From Paenibacillus_G sp049942825 (lineage in GTDB: Bacteria; Bacillota; Bacilli; Paenibacillales; NBRC-103111): 64,000 nt of DNA. The position numbers and the translations under genes were made by a program. The stretch covers positions 4,154,001 through 4,218,000 of the forward strand of contig NZ_CP187970.1 of assembly GCF_049942825.1 (NCBI RefSeq), in the 5' to 3' direction. Below the pieces are notes generated by a model. The model had not been told where the DNA came from, made no database searches, and saw nothing but the letters and a program-made list of their open reading frames with translations. This document shows positions 40,802-48,705 of this stretch, piece by piece; the stretch's first letter is position 1; every line of letters begins with the position of its first letter.

Positions 40802-40881
40802 AGGATCACCTCGATCACATGCCTTGCCGCCGGGTCCCGTTGGAGTACGGCCGACAAGTCCCGCCTAACCATTCGAAACAT
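40774..40881 (-). pseudogene. cysE: Truncated serine O-acetyltransferase (CysE) N-terminus
   Basis: From ATG 40881, with GGGAG 7 nt upstream, the frame begins with FRMVRRDLSAVLQRDPAARH and continues VIEVILCYPG, the characteristic opening of CysE-type enzymes that acetylate serine for cysteine synthesis. It then runs out of frame into the KS-alpha fragment and stops after 35 codons. Only about 31 of roughly 220 residues remain. Confidence 0.75.
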
Positions 40882-40950
40882 AATTCGTCTCCCTTTTTTG
40901 TAATTGCTGCTATATAGAATTAGGATAAGCTTCCACGCCCACCGGGGCTA

Positions 40951-41003
40951 TATCCCAAATGGGATAGCTGATGGAACGGCTATCTAATGAAATTCCACGG
41001 AAT
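40951..41003 (-). promoter_or_regulatory. Two palindromes upstream of the truncated cysE
   Basis: TATCCCA-N2-TGGGATA (40951-40966) and ATTCC-N2-GGAAT (40992-41003). They lie 70-120 nt before the start and are candidate operators. The cognate regulator is unknown; TetR nearby and CymR-type control of cysteine genes are both conceivable. Confidence 0.45.
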
Positions 41004-41071
41004 GGGACAGGCTAACGGATATCGGGCGCGCCGCGGCAGTGAAGCTTGTCCCCATGCAGGGGTGGGAACAT

Positions 41072-41101
41072 AAAAAAGGGATTCGCATGAATGCGAATCC
41101 C
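41072..41101 (-). terminator. Terminator of mqo
   Basis: Perfect 11-bp stem GGGATTCGCAT/ATGCGAATCCC with a 2-nt loop, followed by TTTTTT on the minus strand. Confidence 0.92.
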
Positions 41102-41148
41102 TGTCCCTGGCCGGCAAGGCTTTGGTCAAATGAAATATTTCACTTACT

Positions 41149-42666
41149 TTAAGATACAGTGCGGCGTGCTCTTTCTACCGGCTGATCTTCACTCAAACCG
41201 AGTGTCCGCGACGTGGTCGTGTGAATCTCGTGGATCATCTCCGGTTTTTTGAGCAGCGATACGCCATAAGAAGGAATCATTTCTTTGAGTTTTGGCTCCC
41301 AGGCTTTGATCTGCTGCGGGAAGCACTTGTTGATGACCTCCAGCATAACGGAGACCGCTGTGGATGCACCTGGAGAAGCGCCGAGCAGTGCGGCAATCGA
41401 ACCGTCGGCGGCATTGATCACTTCCGTACCGAATTGCAGCGTTCCTTTGCCGGCCGCCGTATCTTTGATAATCTGCACGCGCTGTCCTGCTACAAGCAGA
41501 TCCCAATCCTGGCTTTTGGCATTCGGAATGAACTCACGCAGCTCTTCCATCCGCTCTTCTTTCGACAGCATCACTTGTTTGATCAGGTATTTGGTCAATG
41601 CCATATTCTTAGCGCCCGCCGCGAGCATCGTAGTGAGATTATGCGGTTTGACGGATGTTACCAGATCCAGCATGGAACCGGTTTTTAAGAATTTGGGCGA
41701 GAAGCCGGCAAACGGTCCAAAGAGCAGCGACTTTTTGTTATCGATAAAACGGGTGTCCAGATGCGGAACGGACATCGGAGGAGCACCGACTTTCGCTTTG
41801 CCGTACACTTTGGCATGATGCTGCTCTACAACCTCCGGATTCTTACATACCATGAACAGGCCGCTTACCGGGAACCCGCCAATGCTTTTCCCTTCGGGGA
41901 TACCGGATTTCTGCAGCAGATGCAGGCTGCCTCCGCCGCCGCCGATAAAGACGAATTTGGCGGTATGCCGTTCAACGGAGCCGCTGCTCACGTTTCTTAC
42001 TTTCAATTCCCAGGATCCGTCGCTTGCGCGTTTGATATCATCCACCTGATGGTTGTGCTGGATCGCGACATTCTTACTCTTGAGATGGGCAAACAGTGTA
42101 CGTGTCAAAGCGCCAAAGTTGACATCTGTTCCAGAGTCTACTTTGGTTGCCGCAATAGGTTCCTGCGAATTCCGTTCTTTCATCATGAGAGGCATCCACT
42201 CCGCGAGTTTCGCCGGGTCATCGGAGAACTCCATGCCTTGGAACAGCGGATTGGCGGACATGGCTTCAAACCGCTTCTTCAAATACGTGACATCCTTCGC
42301 CCCTTGGACAAAGCTGATGTGCGGCAGCGGCATGATAAAGTCCTGTGGATTGCGAATCAATTTGCTTTTCACCAGATAAGACCAAAACTGCATGGAAACC
42401 TGAAACTCTTCATTTACTTTGACCGCTTTGCTGATGTCCATGGAACCGTCCGGTTTTTCGGTCGTATAGTTCAACTCGCATAATGCCGCGTGCCCCGTAC
42501 CTGCATTGTTCCATTCGTTGGAGCTTTCTTCACCGGAGGTGGGCAGCTTCTCAAACACTGTAATTTTCCAGTCCGGAACCAATTCTTTGAGCAGCGTGCC
42601 CAATGTTGCGCTCATGATTCCGGCACCAATTAAGATCACGTCTGTTTTCGTTTGTCGATTGCTCAT
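41149..42666 (-). CDS. mqo: Malate:quinone oxidoreductase
   Basis: 505 aa, the usual length. FAD-dependent peripheral membrane enzyme oxidising malate to oxaloacetate and passing electrons to quinone, bypassing NAD malate dehydrogenase in the citric acid cycle. Landmarks: N-terminal dinucleotide motif VILIGAGIMSATLGTLL, EKLPTSGEESSNEWNNAGTGHAA, FVFIGGGGGSLHLLQKSGIPE and GASPGASTAVSVMLEVI. GGAAGG precedes the ATG. Monocistronic, with its own strong terminator. Confidence 0.95.
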   Translation of the reverse strand: MSNRQTKTDVILIGAGIMSATLGTLLKELVPDWKITVFEKLPTSGEESSNEWNNAGTGHAALCELNYTTEKPDGSMDISKAVKVNEEFQVSMQFWSYLVKSKLIRNPQDFIMPLPHISFVQGAKDVTYLKKRFEAMSANPLFQGMEFSDDPAKLAEWMPLMMKERNSQEPIAATKVDSGTDVNFGALTRTLFAHLKSKNVAIQHNHQVDDIKRASDGSWELKVRNVSSGSVERHTAKFVFIGGGGGSLHLLQKSGIPEGKSIGGFPVSGLFMVCKNPEVVEQHHAKVYGKAKVGAPPMSVPHLDTRFIDNKKSLLFGPFAGFSPKFLKTGSMLDLVTSVKPHNLTTMLAAGAKNMALTKYLIKQVMLSKEERMEELREFIPNAKSQDWDLLVAGQRVQIIKDTAAGKGTLQFGTEVINAADGSIAALLGASPGASTAVSVMLEVINKCFPQQIKAWEPKLKEMIPSYGVSLLKKPEMIHEIHTTTSRTLGLSEDQPVERARRTVS

Positions 42667-43060
42667 GTTAACCTTCCTTATACCTCAAGATTTGTAGAAA
42701 AGGTGTAAGCACTCCTGCTGGAAAACTAAATCTATTTATTTACTAGTATATGATAGTTATAAGCCGTTCGACAAGAACTGCCGCGCCGAAGCGCAGCATT
42801 TCGACAGCTGCCTTTGTTTTGTCACACATATATGAAAATACAGTAGTTTATATCGGCGAGTCAACAAAACATTATTAATACCTATGATATAAGCTTTTTA
42901 TACCCAGGCCTCTGTGCCCCTATTTTGTACTCTTTTCCCTTGGCGATCTAAACCGAAAAGCCTCTTCATGACGGCACTCCGATGGTACTTCCATCTTATG
43001 TAGGATTTGAAGGTTTCGTTAATCATGGGCAGCGGCCGGAACGCCCCTCAAAACGCAAGA
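42667..43060. other. Gene-free AT-rich stretch upstream of mqo
   Basis: About 390 nt with no protein-like frame on either strand. It must contain the mqo promoter; the segment 42,720-42,900 is AT-rich with several TATAAT-like hexamers, none clearly paired with a -35. No riboswitch recognised. Confidence 0.5.
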
Positions 43061-43084
43061 AAAGCCGCGATCTCCGCGGCCTTT
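43061..43084 (-). terminator. Terminator of the DUF896 gene
   Basis: GCCGCG/CGCGGC stem; the minus strand continues TTTTCTTGCGTTTT. Confidence 0.7.
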
Positions 43085-43098
43085 CGTCTCTTTATCCG

Positions 43099-43329
43099 TC
43101 ATGGGTTCAGACGTGTCTTCACTTCGATCAGCTTCGAAGGAGTGACATCATTGCCCTCCGCATCCACGACAGAGATGCCCAGCATGGTCGTGGCTACCTG
43201 CCCGCGGATCAACCGCAAATAATCCTGCCGCAGCACCGTCCGTTCGGCTTTCTCGGCAGCTGTCAAACCTTCGCTGCGGTCTTTTCTGCTCAGTTCGTTG
43301 ATTCGGTCAAGAAACGGAATCATCGTCAT
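43099..43329 (-). CDS. DUF896 (YnzC-type) family protein
   Basis: 76 aa from ATG 43329 behind GAGGTG. The family core is complete: IPFLDRINELSRKDRSEGLT, EKAERTVLRQDYL, IRGQVATTMLGI. DUF896 proteins are short helical-hairpin proteins; some Bacillus members belong to the SOS regulon, but no LexA box was found here. The final 20 residues (DAEGNDVTPSKLIEVKTRLNP) extend the usual length slightly. Monocistronic. Confidence 0.9.
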   Translation of the reverse strand: MTMIPFLDRINELSRKDRSEGLTAAEKAERTVLRQDYLRLIRGQVATTMLGISVVDAEGNDVTPSKLIEVKTRLNP

Positions 43330-43450
43330 CGTCTTCACCTCATTCTGTATTGGTGGGAAATGGGATACCCGAGTGCATTGTATTATGTCTTTAATTAAAG
43401 ATACATGATATCAAGACAATTGTCAACTCCTCCCTCCTAACCCTTAGAAT

Positions 43451-43505
43451 AGAAGGACTATCGGCTCCGGCCCATGGAACAATCAACCGAAGCGATAGCC
43501 CTTCT
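43451..43505 (-). terminator. Terminator downstream of gap
   Basis: AGAAGGACTATCG pairs with CGATAGCCCTTCT (12 of 13) around a 29-nt loop; starts 10 nt after the gap stop codon. Confidence 0.6.
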
Positions 43506-43514
43506 CCTCTCTAT

Positions 43515-44513
43515 TTACTTTGCAGCCAAATAAGCGGCCACTTCCGCCAGGCGTGATGCGTAGCCCCACTCATTGTCATACCAGGCGGCAACGGATAAGA
43601 TCTCTCCCTGCTTTTGGGTCAGCGGCAGATCGATGATCGAGGAATGGGAATCGCCTACGATACGGGAGGAGGCCCACTCGCCTTCGAGCACGTCGAGCAC
43701 ACCCTTCAGCTCCCCTTCCGCAGCGGATCGGCGGAACAGATCGTTGACCTCTTCGGCCGTGCAAGGTTTGTCCGTAACGAGATTCAGCTCCGCTATGCTT
43801 CCTGTACGGGTGGGAATCCGATACGCCTTGCCGGTGATTTGCAGATCGTTCCAGATGAACTTCAGGGCTTTGGCTGCTCCCGAGGAAGAAGGAATGATAT
43901 TCTCGGCGGCGGCCCAGGAATCCCGCCGGTCCTTCATCGGCTGATCCGTTAACGACTGCGTATTCGTGTAGGAATGGACGGTCGAGAACAAGCCGTATTG
44001 AATGCCATAATGTTCCTTGATCAATTTGACGACAGGTGCCAAAGCATTCGTCGTGCAGCTGGCCATGCTGATGATCTTGTGCTTCTCCGGGTCGAAGGAG
44101 TCCAGATTGATTCCCTTCAGCAGGACGGCATCGCAGTCCTCCAGCGTTTTGCTGGGCCCGCTGACGAGAACACGCCGGGCTCCGCGGTTCAGATGGGTTT
44201 GAGCGACAGCCCGTGTCACGGCTCTTCCCGTGCAGTCGATGACCAAACTCACCCCAAGGGCTTGCCAGTCCGGAACTTCCTTGGAGGAATTGATGAACCG
44301 GATCGTCCGGCCGCCGATCCGGAGGGAGCCTTCCTCCCCGGATACGGGTTCGTGCCAGCGTTTGTAGTTGGTATCGACCTCGAACAAAGCGGCGAGTGTG
44401 CCTTCGTCTTTAATGTCCGAGATGGATACCGGGACGAACAGATCATTCTGCAGCGCCACCCGCAGCAGCTGTCTTCCGATGCGTCCAAAGCCGAATATCG
44501 CGATATTGCTCAT
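43515..44513 (-). CDS. gap: Glyceraldehyde-3-phosphate dehydrogenase
   Basis: 332 aa. Rossmann motif IFGFGRIGRQLLR at the N-terminus, Asp33 at the end of the second strand, catalytic SCTTN (Cys153) and His180 in FSTVHSYT, C-terminal WYDNEWGYASR. Reversible phosphorylating oxidation in glycolysis or gluconeogenesis. Sequence at several positions (SISDIKDEGTLAALFEVDTNY) departs from the main glycolytic GapA, so it may be a paralogue. GGAGGAGAG lies before the ATG. It follows mhqD by 36 nt with no terminator, so cotranscription with mhqO-mhqD is likely. Confidence 0.92.
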   Translation of the reverse strand: MSNIAIFGFGRIGRQLLRVALQNDLFVPVSISDIKDEGTLAALFEVDTNYKRWHEPVSGEEGSLRIGGRTIRFINSSKEVPDWQALGVSLVIDCTGRAVTRAVAQTHLNRGARRVLVSGPSKTLEDCDAVLLKGINLDSFDPEKHKIISMASCTTNALAPVVKLIKEHYGIQYGLFSTVHSYTNTQSLTDQPMKDRRDSWAAAENIIPSSSGAAKALKFIWNDLQITGKAYRIPTRTGSIAELNLVTDKPCTAEEVNDLFRRSAAEGELKGVLDVLEGEWASSRIVGDSHSSIIDLPLTQKQGEILSVAAWYDNEWGYASRLAEVAAYLAAK

Positions 44514-44549
44514 GAGCTCTCCTCCGTCTCTTCTCTTTGTGTACCTGGG

Positions 44550-45170
44550 TTACTGCTGCGTGGCAGCGAACTGCCTGCTGTACCACGCTTGGGCCGCCAT
44601 AACTTCGGGATCCGTCAGCTGGTGACCGTATCGTTCCCAGTGCACTTCCACGTCCGCTCCTGCCCCGGCCAGCAGGTCTCGCAGCTCCTCCGTCTCCCGG
44701 GCCGGGCTGAACGGGTCGTTCGTACCCGCCCCGATGAACACCGGGACGCGGGTGAGCTCCGGCAGTTCCCTTCCCCGCAGCGGAACCATGGGATGGTGCA
44801 GGATCGCTCCTCTAAACGATCGACCGTAATGAATAAGCACACTTCCTATGATGTTGGCCCCGTTAGAATAGCCGAGCGCGACGAAATTGTCCCTGGCGAG
44901 GCCATATTCTTCAGCAGACCGATCCAAAAAGGTATGCACCTCGTTCGTGCGGTAGACCAGATCTTCTTCATCGAACACGCCTTCGGCCAGGCGCCGGAAG
45001 AAACGGGGCATGCCGTTCTCCGTCACATTCCCCCGGAGACTCAGAATGGTCGATTCCGGCGAGATCAGCTTGGCGAGCGGCACCAGATCACGTTCCGACC
45101 CGCCGGTTCCATGGAAGAGCACAAGAACAGGGGCTTTGGAATCCAGGCCGCGCTCAAAGTAGTGCTTCAT
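44550..45170 (-). CDS. mhqD: Carboxylesterase/phospholipase family hydrolase MhqD
   Basis: 206 aa alpha/beta hydrolase. Catalytic Ser102 in LGYSNGA, Asp in GTNDPFSP and His in YGHQLTD; oxyanion region LFHGTGGSE. It follows the MhqO-type dioxygenase with overlapping start and stop codons, as in the Bacillus mhq operons that respond to quinones, diamide and methylhydroquinone. Presumed role: hydrolysis of ring-opened products. No MhqR gene is in the window. Confidence 0.9.
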   Translation of the reverse strand: MKHYFERGLDSKAPVLVLFHGTGGSERDLVPLAKLISPESTILSLRGNVTENGMPRFFRRLAEGVFDEEDLVYRTNEVHTFLDRSAEEYGLARDNFVALGYSNGANIIGSVLIHYGRSFRGAILHHPMVPLRGRELPELTRVPVFIGAGTNDPFSPARETEELRDLLAGAGADVEVHWERYGHQLTDPEVMAAQAWYSRQFAATQQ

Positions 45171-46117
45171 GAGGACTTTGCCTCTAACTCCCGGACCTGG
45201 ACCGGCTGCAGGTTCGCTTCGATGGCTTCCCTTCGATCCTCAAACCATGACGGGAGCATCAGCTTCTGCCCGAGCGCATCGGGATCTTCATCATTAGCAA
45301 ATCCAGGGGGATCGGTGGCGATCTCGAAGAGAATCCCGCCCTTCTCCCGGAAGTACAGCGCATGGAAATACTGGCGGTCAATCAGGTCGGTCGGGATAAA
45401 CCCGGCGCTGAATACCTCCTGCTGCCACTGCTCGTGTTCTTCGAAGTCCTTGGCCCTCCATGCGATATGGTGGACCGTTCCAGCCCCTTCAGCGCCCCGT
45501 TCGACATCGGTGAGGGGCACGTCAATGAGATTGCCGATGTCACCGGCCGCCTGGAAGCGGCTGTACCCTACGTCTTGCCCGACCTTCTTCAATCCCAGCA
45601 CATATTCAAGTACCGAAGCCGTACTCTCCGCGTTCGTGCTGAACAGCACCGCCCCGCCGAAGCCCTTGATCGCCTGGTCGGCTGTGATTCCGCCGAATAC
45701 CCATTCGCTCTTCGGGCCGGCTTCGCGTTCCACCAGCTCGAGCCGCAGCCCTTCATTGTCATTGAATTGAAGGTACTGTTCATTGAATCTTTCGGCCTTC
45801 ATGACCGAAATGCCGAAGTGCTTAAGACGCGCCTCCCAAAACGGAAGGGAACCGACAGGCACGACATACGTGGTGATGCCGACTTGACCTCCACCGACCC
45901 GGCCCTTGCGGGAAGTCGGCCATGGGAAGAAGGTGATGATCGTTCCGGGATGCCCCGCGTGATCGCCGAAGTAGAGATGGTACACTTCCGGCGCGTCAAA
46001 GTTCACGGTCTTCTTGACGAGCCGCAGTCCGAGAACGCCTGCATAGAAATCGACGTTCTCCTGCGGGTTTCTTGCAAATGCCGTAATATGATGAATCCCA
46101 GCCGTTTGTAAAGACAT
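45167..46117 (-). CDS. mhqO: Ring-cleaving dioxygenase MhqO (VOC family)
   Basis: 316 aa with two tandem VOC halves: GIHHITAFARNPQENVDFYAGVLGLRLVKKTVNFD, and GTVHHIAWRAKDFEEHEQWQ from about residue 212. Metal ligands are expected at His9/His10 of the first half, His in VHHIAW, and Glu in ILFEIATDPPGF. Homologues degrade hydroquinone adducts and are induced by thiol-reactive electrophiles. First gene of the mhqO-mhqD(-gap) unit. Confidence 0.93.
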   Translation of the reverse strand: MSLQTAGIHHITAFARNPQENVDFYAGVLGLRLVKKTVNFDAPEVYHLYFGDHAGHPGTIITFFPWPTSRKGRVGGGQVGITTYVVPVGSLPFWEARLKHFGISVMKAERFNEQYLQFNDNEGLRLELVEREAGPKSEWVFGGITADQAIKGFGGAVLFSTNAESTASVLEYVLGLKKVGQDVGYSRFQAAGDIGNLIDVPLTDVERGAEGAGTVHHIAWRAKDFEEHEQWQQEVFSAGFIPTDLIDRQYFHALYFREKGGILFEIATDPPGFANDEDPDALGQKLMLPSWFEDRREAIEANLQPVQVRELEAKSS

Positions 46118-46371
46118 GACGATCTCTCCCCTGCTTATACTGGTGACAGGCCTGCCTCCGATCGGATCAGGCTTCTTATCCGACTCCGGTCGGTTATTCC
46201 GCGATCTTCTTATCCTTGACTTGCTCAGCGATGGGTAAACGCTGCTTTGAATTCGACTCTGGCGGTTTCTGTCATGCTGTTCTCATCATAGTTCGTAAGG
46301 GAGACGGGGAACAATGCCATTTTCCCTATAGGAGGGATAAGAATCATCTATACCTTCAGCTTGATTCCGAA
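46118..46371. other. Promoter region of mhqO, no gene seen
   Basis: About 250 nt. No protein-like frame. I could not identify a clear MhqR-type palindrome or promoter pair. Confidence 0.4.
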
Positions 46372-46414
46372 AAAGAAGAAGCCCGGAGAGACGATCCCCA
46401 GGCCCCCCGGCTTC
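46372..46414 (-). terminator. Terminator of dps
   Basis: Minus strand AAGCCGGGGGG pairs with CCGGGCTT, followed by CTTCTTTTTCGG. Confidence 0.6.
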
Positions 46415-46456
46415 CGGCTCAGCCATACAAATGAGCAGAGCCTACTGCTCCCCATT

Positions 46457-46894
46457 TCAGCCGAGGAACGAGCGCAGCATCCATACGTGTTTCTCGAGGG
46501 AGCTGTGGATGGCAAGCAGCATGTCCCCCGTCGTCTCGTCCCCCTCGGCTGCAGCCAGGCTCATGCCTTCCTTCAGCTGCGCAACCACAAGGCCGAAGTC
46601 CTCTACAATCGAGCGGACCATCTCCTCGGCGGTTTCTTGTCCCCGGGCGTCCTTCACGGCCGAGAGCTCCAGAACTTCACGCAGGGTGGCTACAGGACTG
46701 CCGCCCAGCGCAAGCAGACGCTCCGCGAGATTGTCTACATGCAGAGCAGCCTCGGTGTACAGCTCCTCAAACTTCAGGTGAAGCGTGAAAAACTGCGGGC
46801 CTTTCACATACCAGTGATAATTGTGGAGCTTGGTGAACAAGAGCGTCCAGTTCGCAATTTGGGTATTCAGTACCCCTAGCAGCTGTGTCGACAT
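46457..46894 (-). CDS. dps: Dps-family DNA-protecting ferritin-like protein
   Basis: 145 aa from ATG 46894, chosen for GAAGGGAG at 10 nt; the frame open to 46924 has no RBS. Ferroxidase residues of the inter-subunit site are seen in TKLHNYHWYVKGPQFFTLHLKFEELY and HVDNLAERLLALGG. Dps forms a dodecamer that stores iron and removes peroxide. Monocistronic with terminator; no PerR box was identified by eye. Confidence 0.92.
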   Translation of the reverse strand: MSTQLLGVLNTQIANWTLLFTKLHNYHWYVKGPQFFTLHLKFEELYTEAALHVDNLAERLLALGGSPVATLREVLELSAVKDARGQETAEEMVRSIVEDFGLVVAQLKEGMSLAAAEGDETTGDMLLAIHSSLEKHVWMLRSFLG

Positions 46895-47092
46895 GAATAT
46901 AAAACTCCCTTCGGTTTTTGGCAAAACCTAGAATAGCATAGCGCTTCTTTATTGTATATAAATGTAAGGCCGTTATAGGGAAATTGAATAAGAAGTATAG
47001 AAAGGCCTCTATTGATCCTGCGCCGGGGGAACGAATAAGATGGGGATACTCATCGTTCCGCTCCACCAAATTAAATATGTAGGAGGTTTATT

Positions 47093-48313
47093 TTGGCTGA
47101 CGAATCCTTGTCCGGCTCCCCGAACTACTCTGTTCTCACGGGGATTTTATTCTGGTGCTCCCTGCTTGTTGTCTCATCGGTTTTTTTGACGATTCCCCTG
47201 GTACCGCTCTTCGCGGATTCATTTCAGGCGGCCCCATCCGAGGCAGCTTGGGCGGGAAGCGCATTTTCGTTCGCTTTTGCGGGCGGCGGATTGTTCTTCG
47301 GCGTCCTGTCGGACCGATTCGGGCGGAAGAAAATGATGCTGTCCGGGCTGCTGATGCTCACGCTGATCACTCCACTGATCGGTACGGCCACCGACCTCTC
47401 CTGGCTCATTGCCCTGCGGGCGATTCAGGGGCTGGCGGCCTCAATGTTCCCTCCTTCGGTACTCGCGTACGCTATGGAGATGTTCCCGGCTCGCAGAAAA
47501 GTAGGGATTATCGGCTTTATCAGCACGGCATTCCTGATGGCCAGCATTGCAGGGCAGCTCTACAGCTCCTGGGTGGTTCTTCAGTTCAGTTGGCCGTACG
47601 TATTTTATATTTTGAGCGCCGGGTACTTGGTTTCGTTTGTCCTCGTTGCTCTCCTGGTGCCCCGTGATCCGGTCCATGCAGCCGTCGGCAGCTTCTTTGC
47701 CCCTTTTCGCCGCATGAGCGCGATATTCAGCCAGAAGAGCCTGCCCCTGTGCTACATCATATCGGCTACCCTGTTCACATCGCTCGTAGGCTTCTTTACA
47801 ACCTTGGGGAGCTACTTGAGCAGCCCGCTGTTCGGGTTAAGCCACCAGGAGATCTTATGGATCCGCGCGGTGGGGATCATCGGCATGCTGGTCTCTCCCT
47901 TCGATGGCAAAGTGGTTGCCCGCATCGGGATGAAGAACACCGTGTGGTCCGGACTGCTCATTGCGGCCGTTGGTCTTGGTCTATTAGGGTTGTGGCACAA
48001 TCTTGTCTTTCTGATCCTCATGAGCGTTGTATTCATTACAGGGATTGCGGTCACCCTGCCCGCATTAATCTCGTTAATAGGCCACCTGGCTGGAGAAATT
48101 CGGGCGATTGCCGTTTCCTTTCACATGTTCATGCTGTTCATAGGCGCCTCCCTAGGGCCGATTCTCTCGATCTACCTTGTGGATCAGGCGGGGCATTTGC
48201 CCGCATTTCTCGTGCTGGCTTTACTGCTCTGTGTAAGCATGGCCGTCCCTTTCTTCATCCGATTGGAAGGACAACCGCAGCCGGGTGTTCATGCCCGAAC
48301 TAATCAGATGTAG
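47093..48313 (+). CDS. MFS transporter, YnfM-like
   Basis: 406 aa from TTG 47093 with TAGGAGG 7 nt upstream. Twelve hydrophobic segments, and the loop 2-3 signature GVLSDRFGRKKMMLSG of the major facilitator superfamily. The motif set (IPLVPLFADSF, RAIQGLAASMFPPSVLAYAMEMFP) fits the drug:H+ antiporter group close to YnfM; the substrate is unknown. Single gene with its own terminator. Confidence 0.9.
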   Translation: MADESLSGSPNYSVLTGILFWCSLLVVSSVFLTIPLVPLFADSFQAAPSEAAWAGSAFSFAFAGGGLFFGVLSDRFGRKKMMLSGLLMLTLITPLIGTATDLSWLIALRAIQGLAASMFPPSVLAYAMEMFPARRKVGIIGFISTAFLMASIAGQLYSSWVVLQFSWPYVFYILSAGYLVSFVLVALLVPRDPVHAAVGSFFAPFRRMSAIFSQKSLPLCYIISATLFTSLVGFFTTLGSYLSSPLFGLSHQEILWIRAVGIIGMLVSPFDGKVVARIGMKNTVWSGLLIAAVGLGLLGLWHNLVFLILMSVVFITGIAVTLPALISLIGHLAGEIRAIAVSFHMFMLFIGASLGPILSIYLVDQAGHLPAFLVLALLLCVSMAVPFFIRLEGQPQPGVHARTNQM

Positions 48314-48340
48314 GTTTGGTTTTACTCATTTACTACCTGG

Positions 48341-48388
48341 CTCACATCCTTCGTTGTGTTTCGGCACGCGATGGATGTGAGTTTTTTG
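48341..48388 (+). terminator. Terminator of the MFS gene
   Basis: CTCACATCC/GGATGTGAG stem around a 23-nt loop, then TTTTTT. Confidence 0.85.
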
Positions 48389-48443
48389 CTTTAAGAAGCC
48401 TGCCCGCAGGGAGCAGGGGGAGCGTGAAAAGGATACGCAGAAA

Positions 48444-48466
48444 GCCAACCAGTAAGCCTGGTTGGC
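48444..48466 (-). terminator. Terminator of the CDGSH operon
   Basis: Perfect 9-bp stem GCCAACCAG/CTGGTTGGC, followed by TTTCTG on the minus strand. Confidence 0.7.
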
Positions 48467-48490
48467 CTCAGCATGCACGAGCCGGGCGGT

Positions 48491-48685
48491 TTAGGCGCGA
48501 GGCGTGCTTTCAAATTTTCCTCTGTGCGTCATGTCGCAGAACGGCTTTTTGCCGGATAGCCCGCATCGGCATAGGATAAAGGTTTCTTTGGTTTCAAACC
48601 GGCTGCCTTCGGCATCCGTTAATTCGACTCGGCCGGTAATGCAAAGCGGACCATTGTCAATGACTTTAATCGTAATATCGGACAT
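48491..48685 (-). CDS. CDGSH iron-sulfur domain protein
   Basis: 64 aa from ATG 48685, with GGAG 8 nt upstream. The 2Fe-2S ligands are CRCGLSGKKPFCDMTH (three Cys, one His), the CDGSH/mitoNEET signature with Met in place of Gly after CD. N-terminal ITIKVIDNGPLCITGRVEL forms the beta cap. Small redox or cluster-transfer protein. Lies 20 nt after the amidohydrolase gene, so cotranscribed with it. Confidence 0.92.
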   Translation of the reverse strand: MSDITIKVIDNGPLCITGRVELTDAEGSRFETKETFILCRCGLSGKKPFCDMTHRGKFESTPRA

Positions 48686-48705
48686 AAGACCGTCTCCTCT
48701 GGGGT

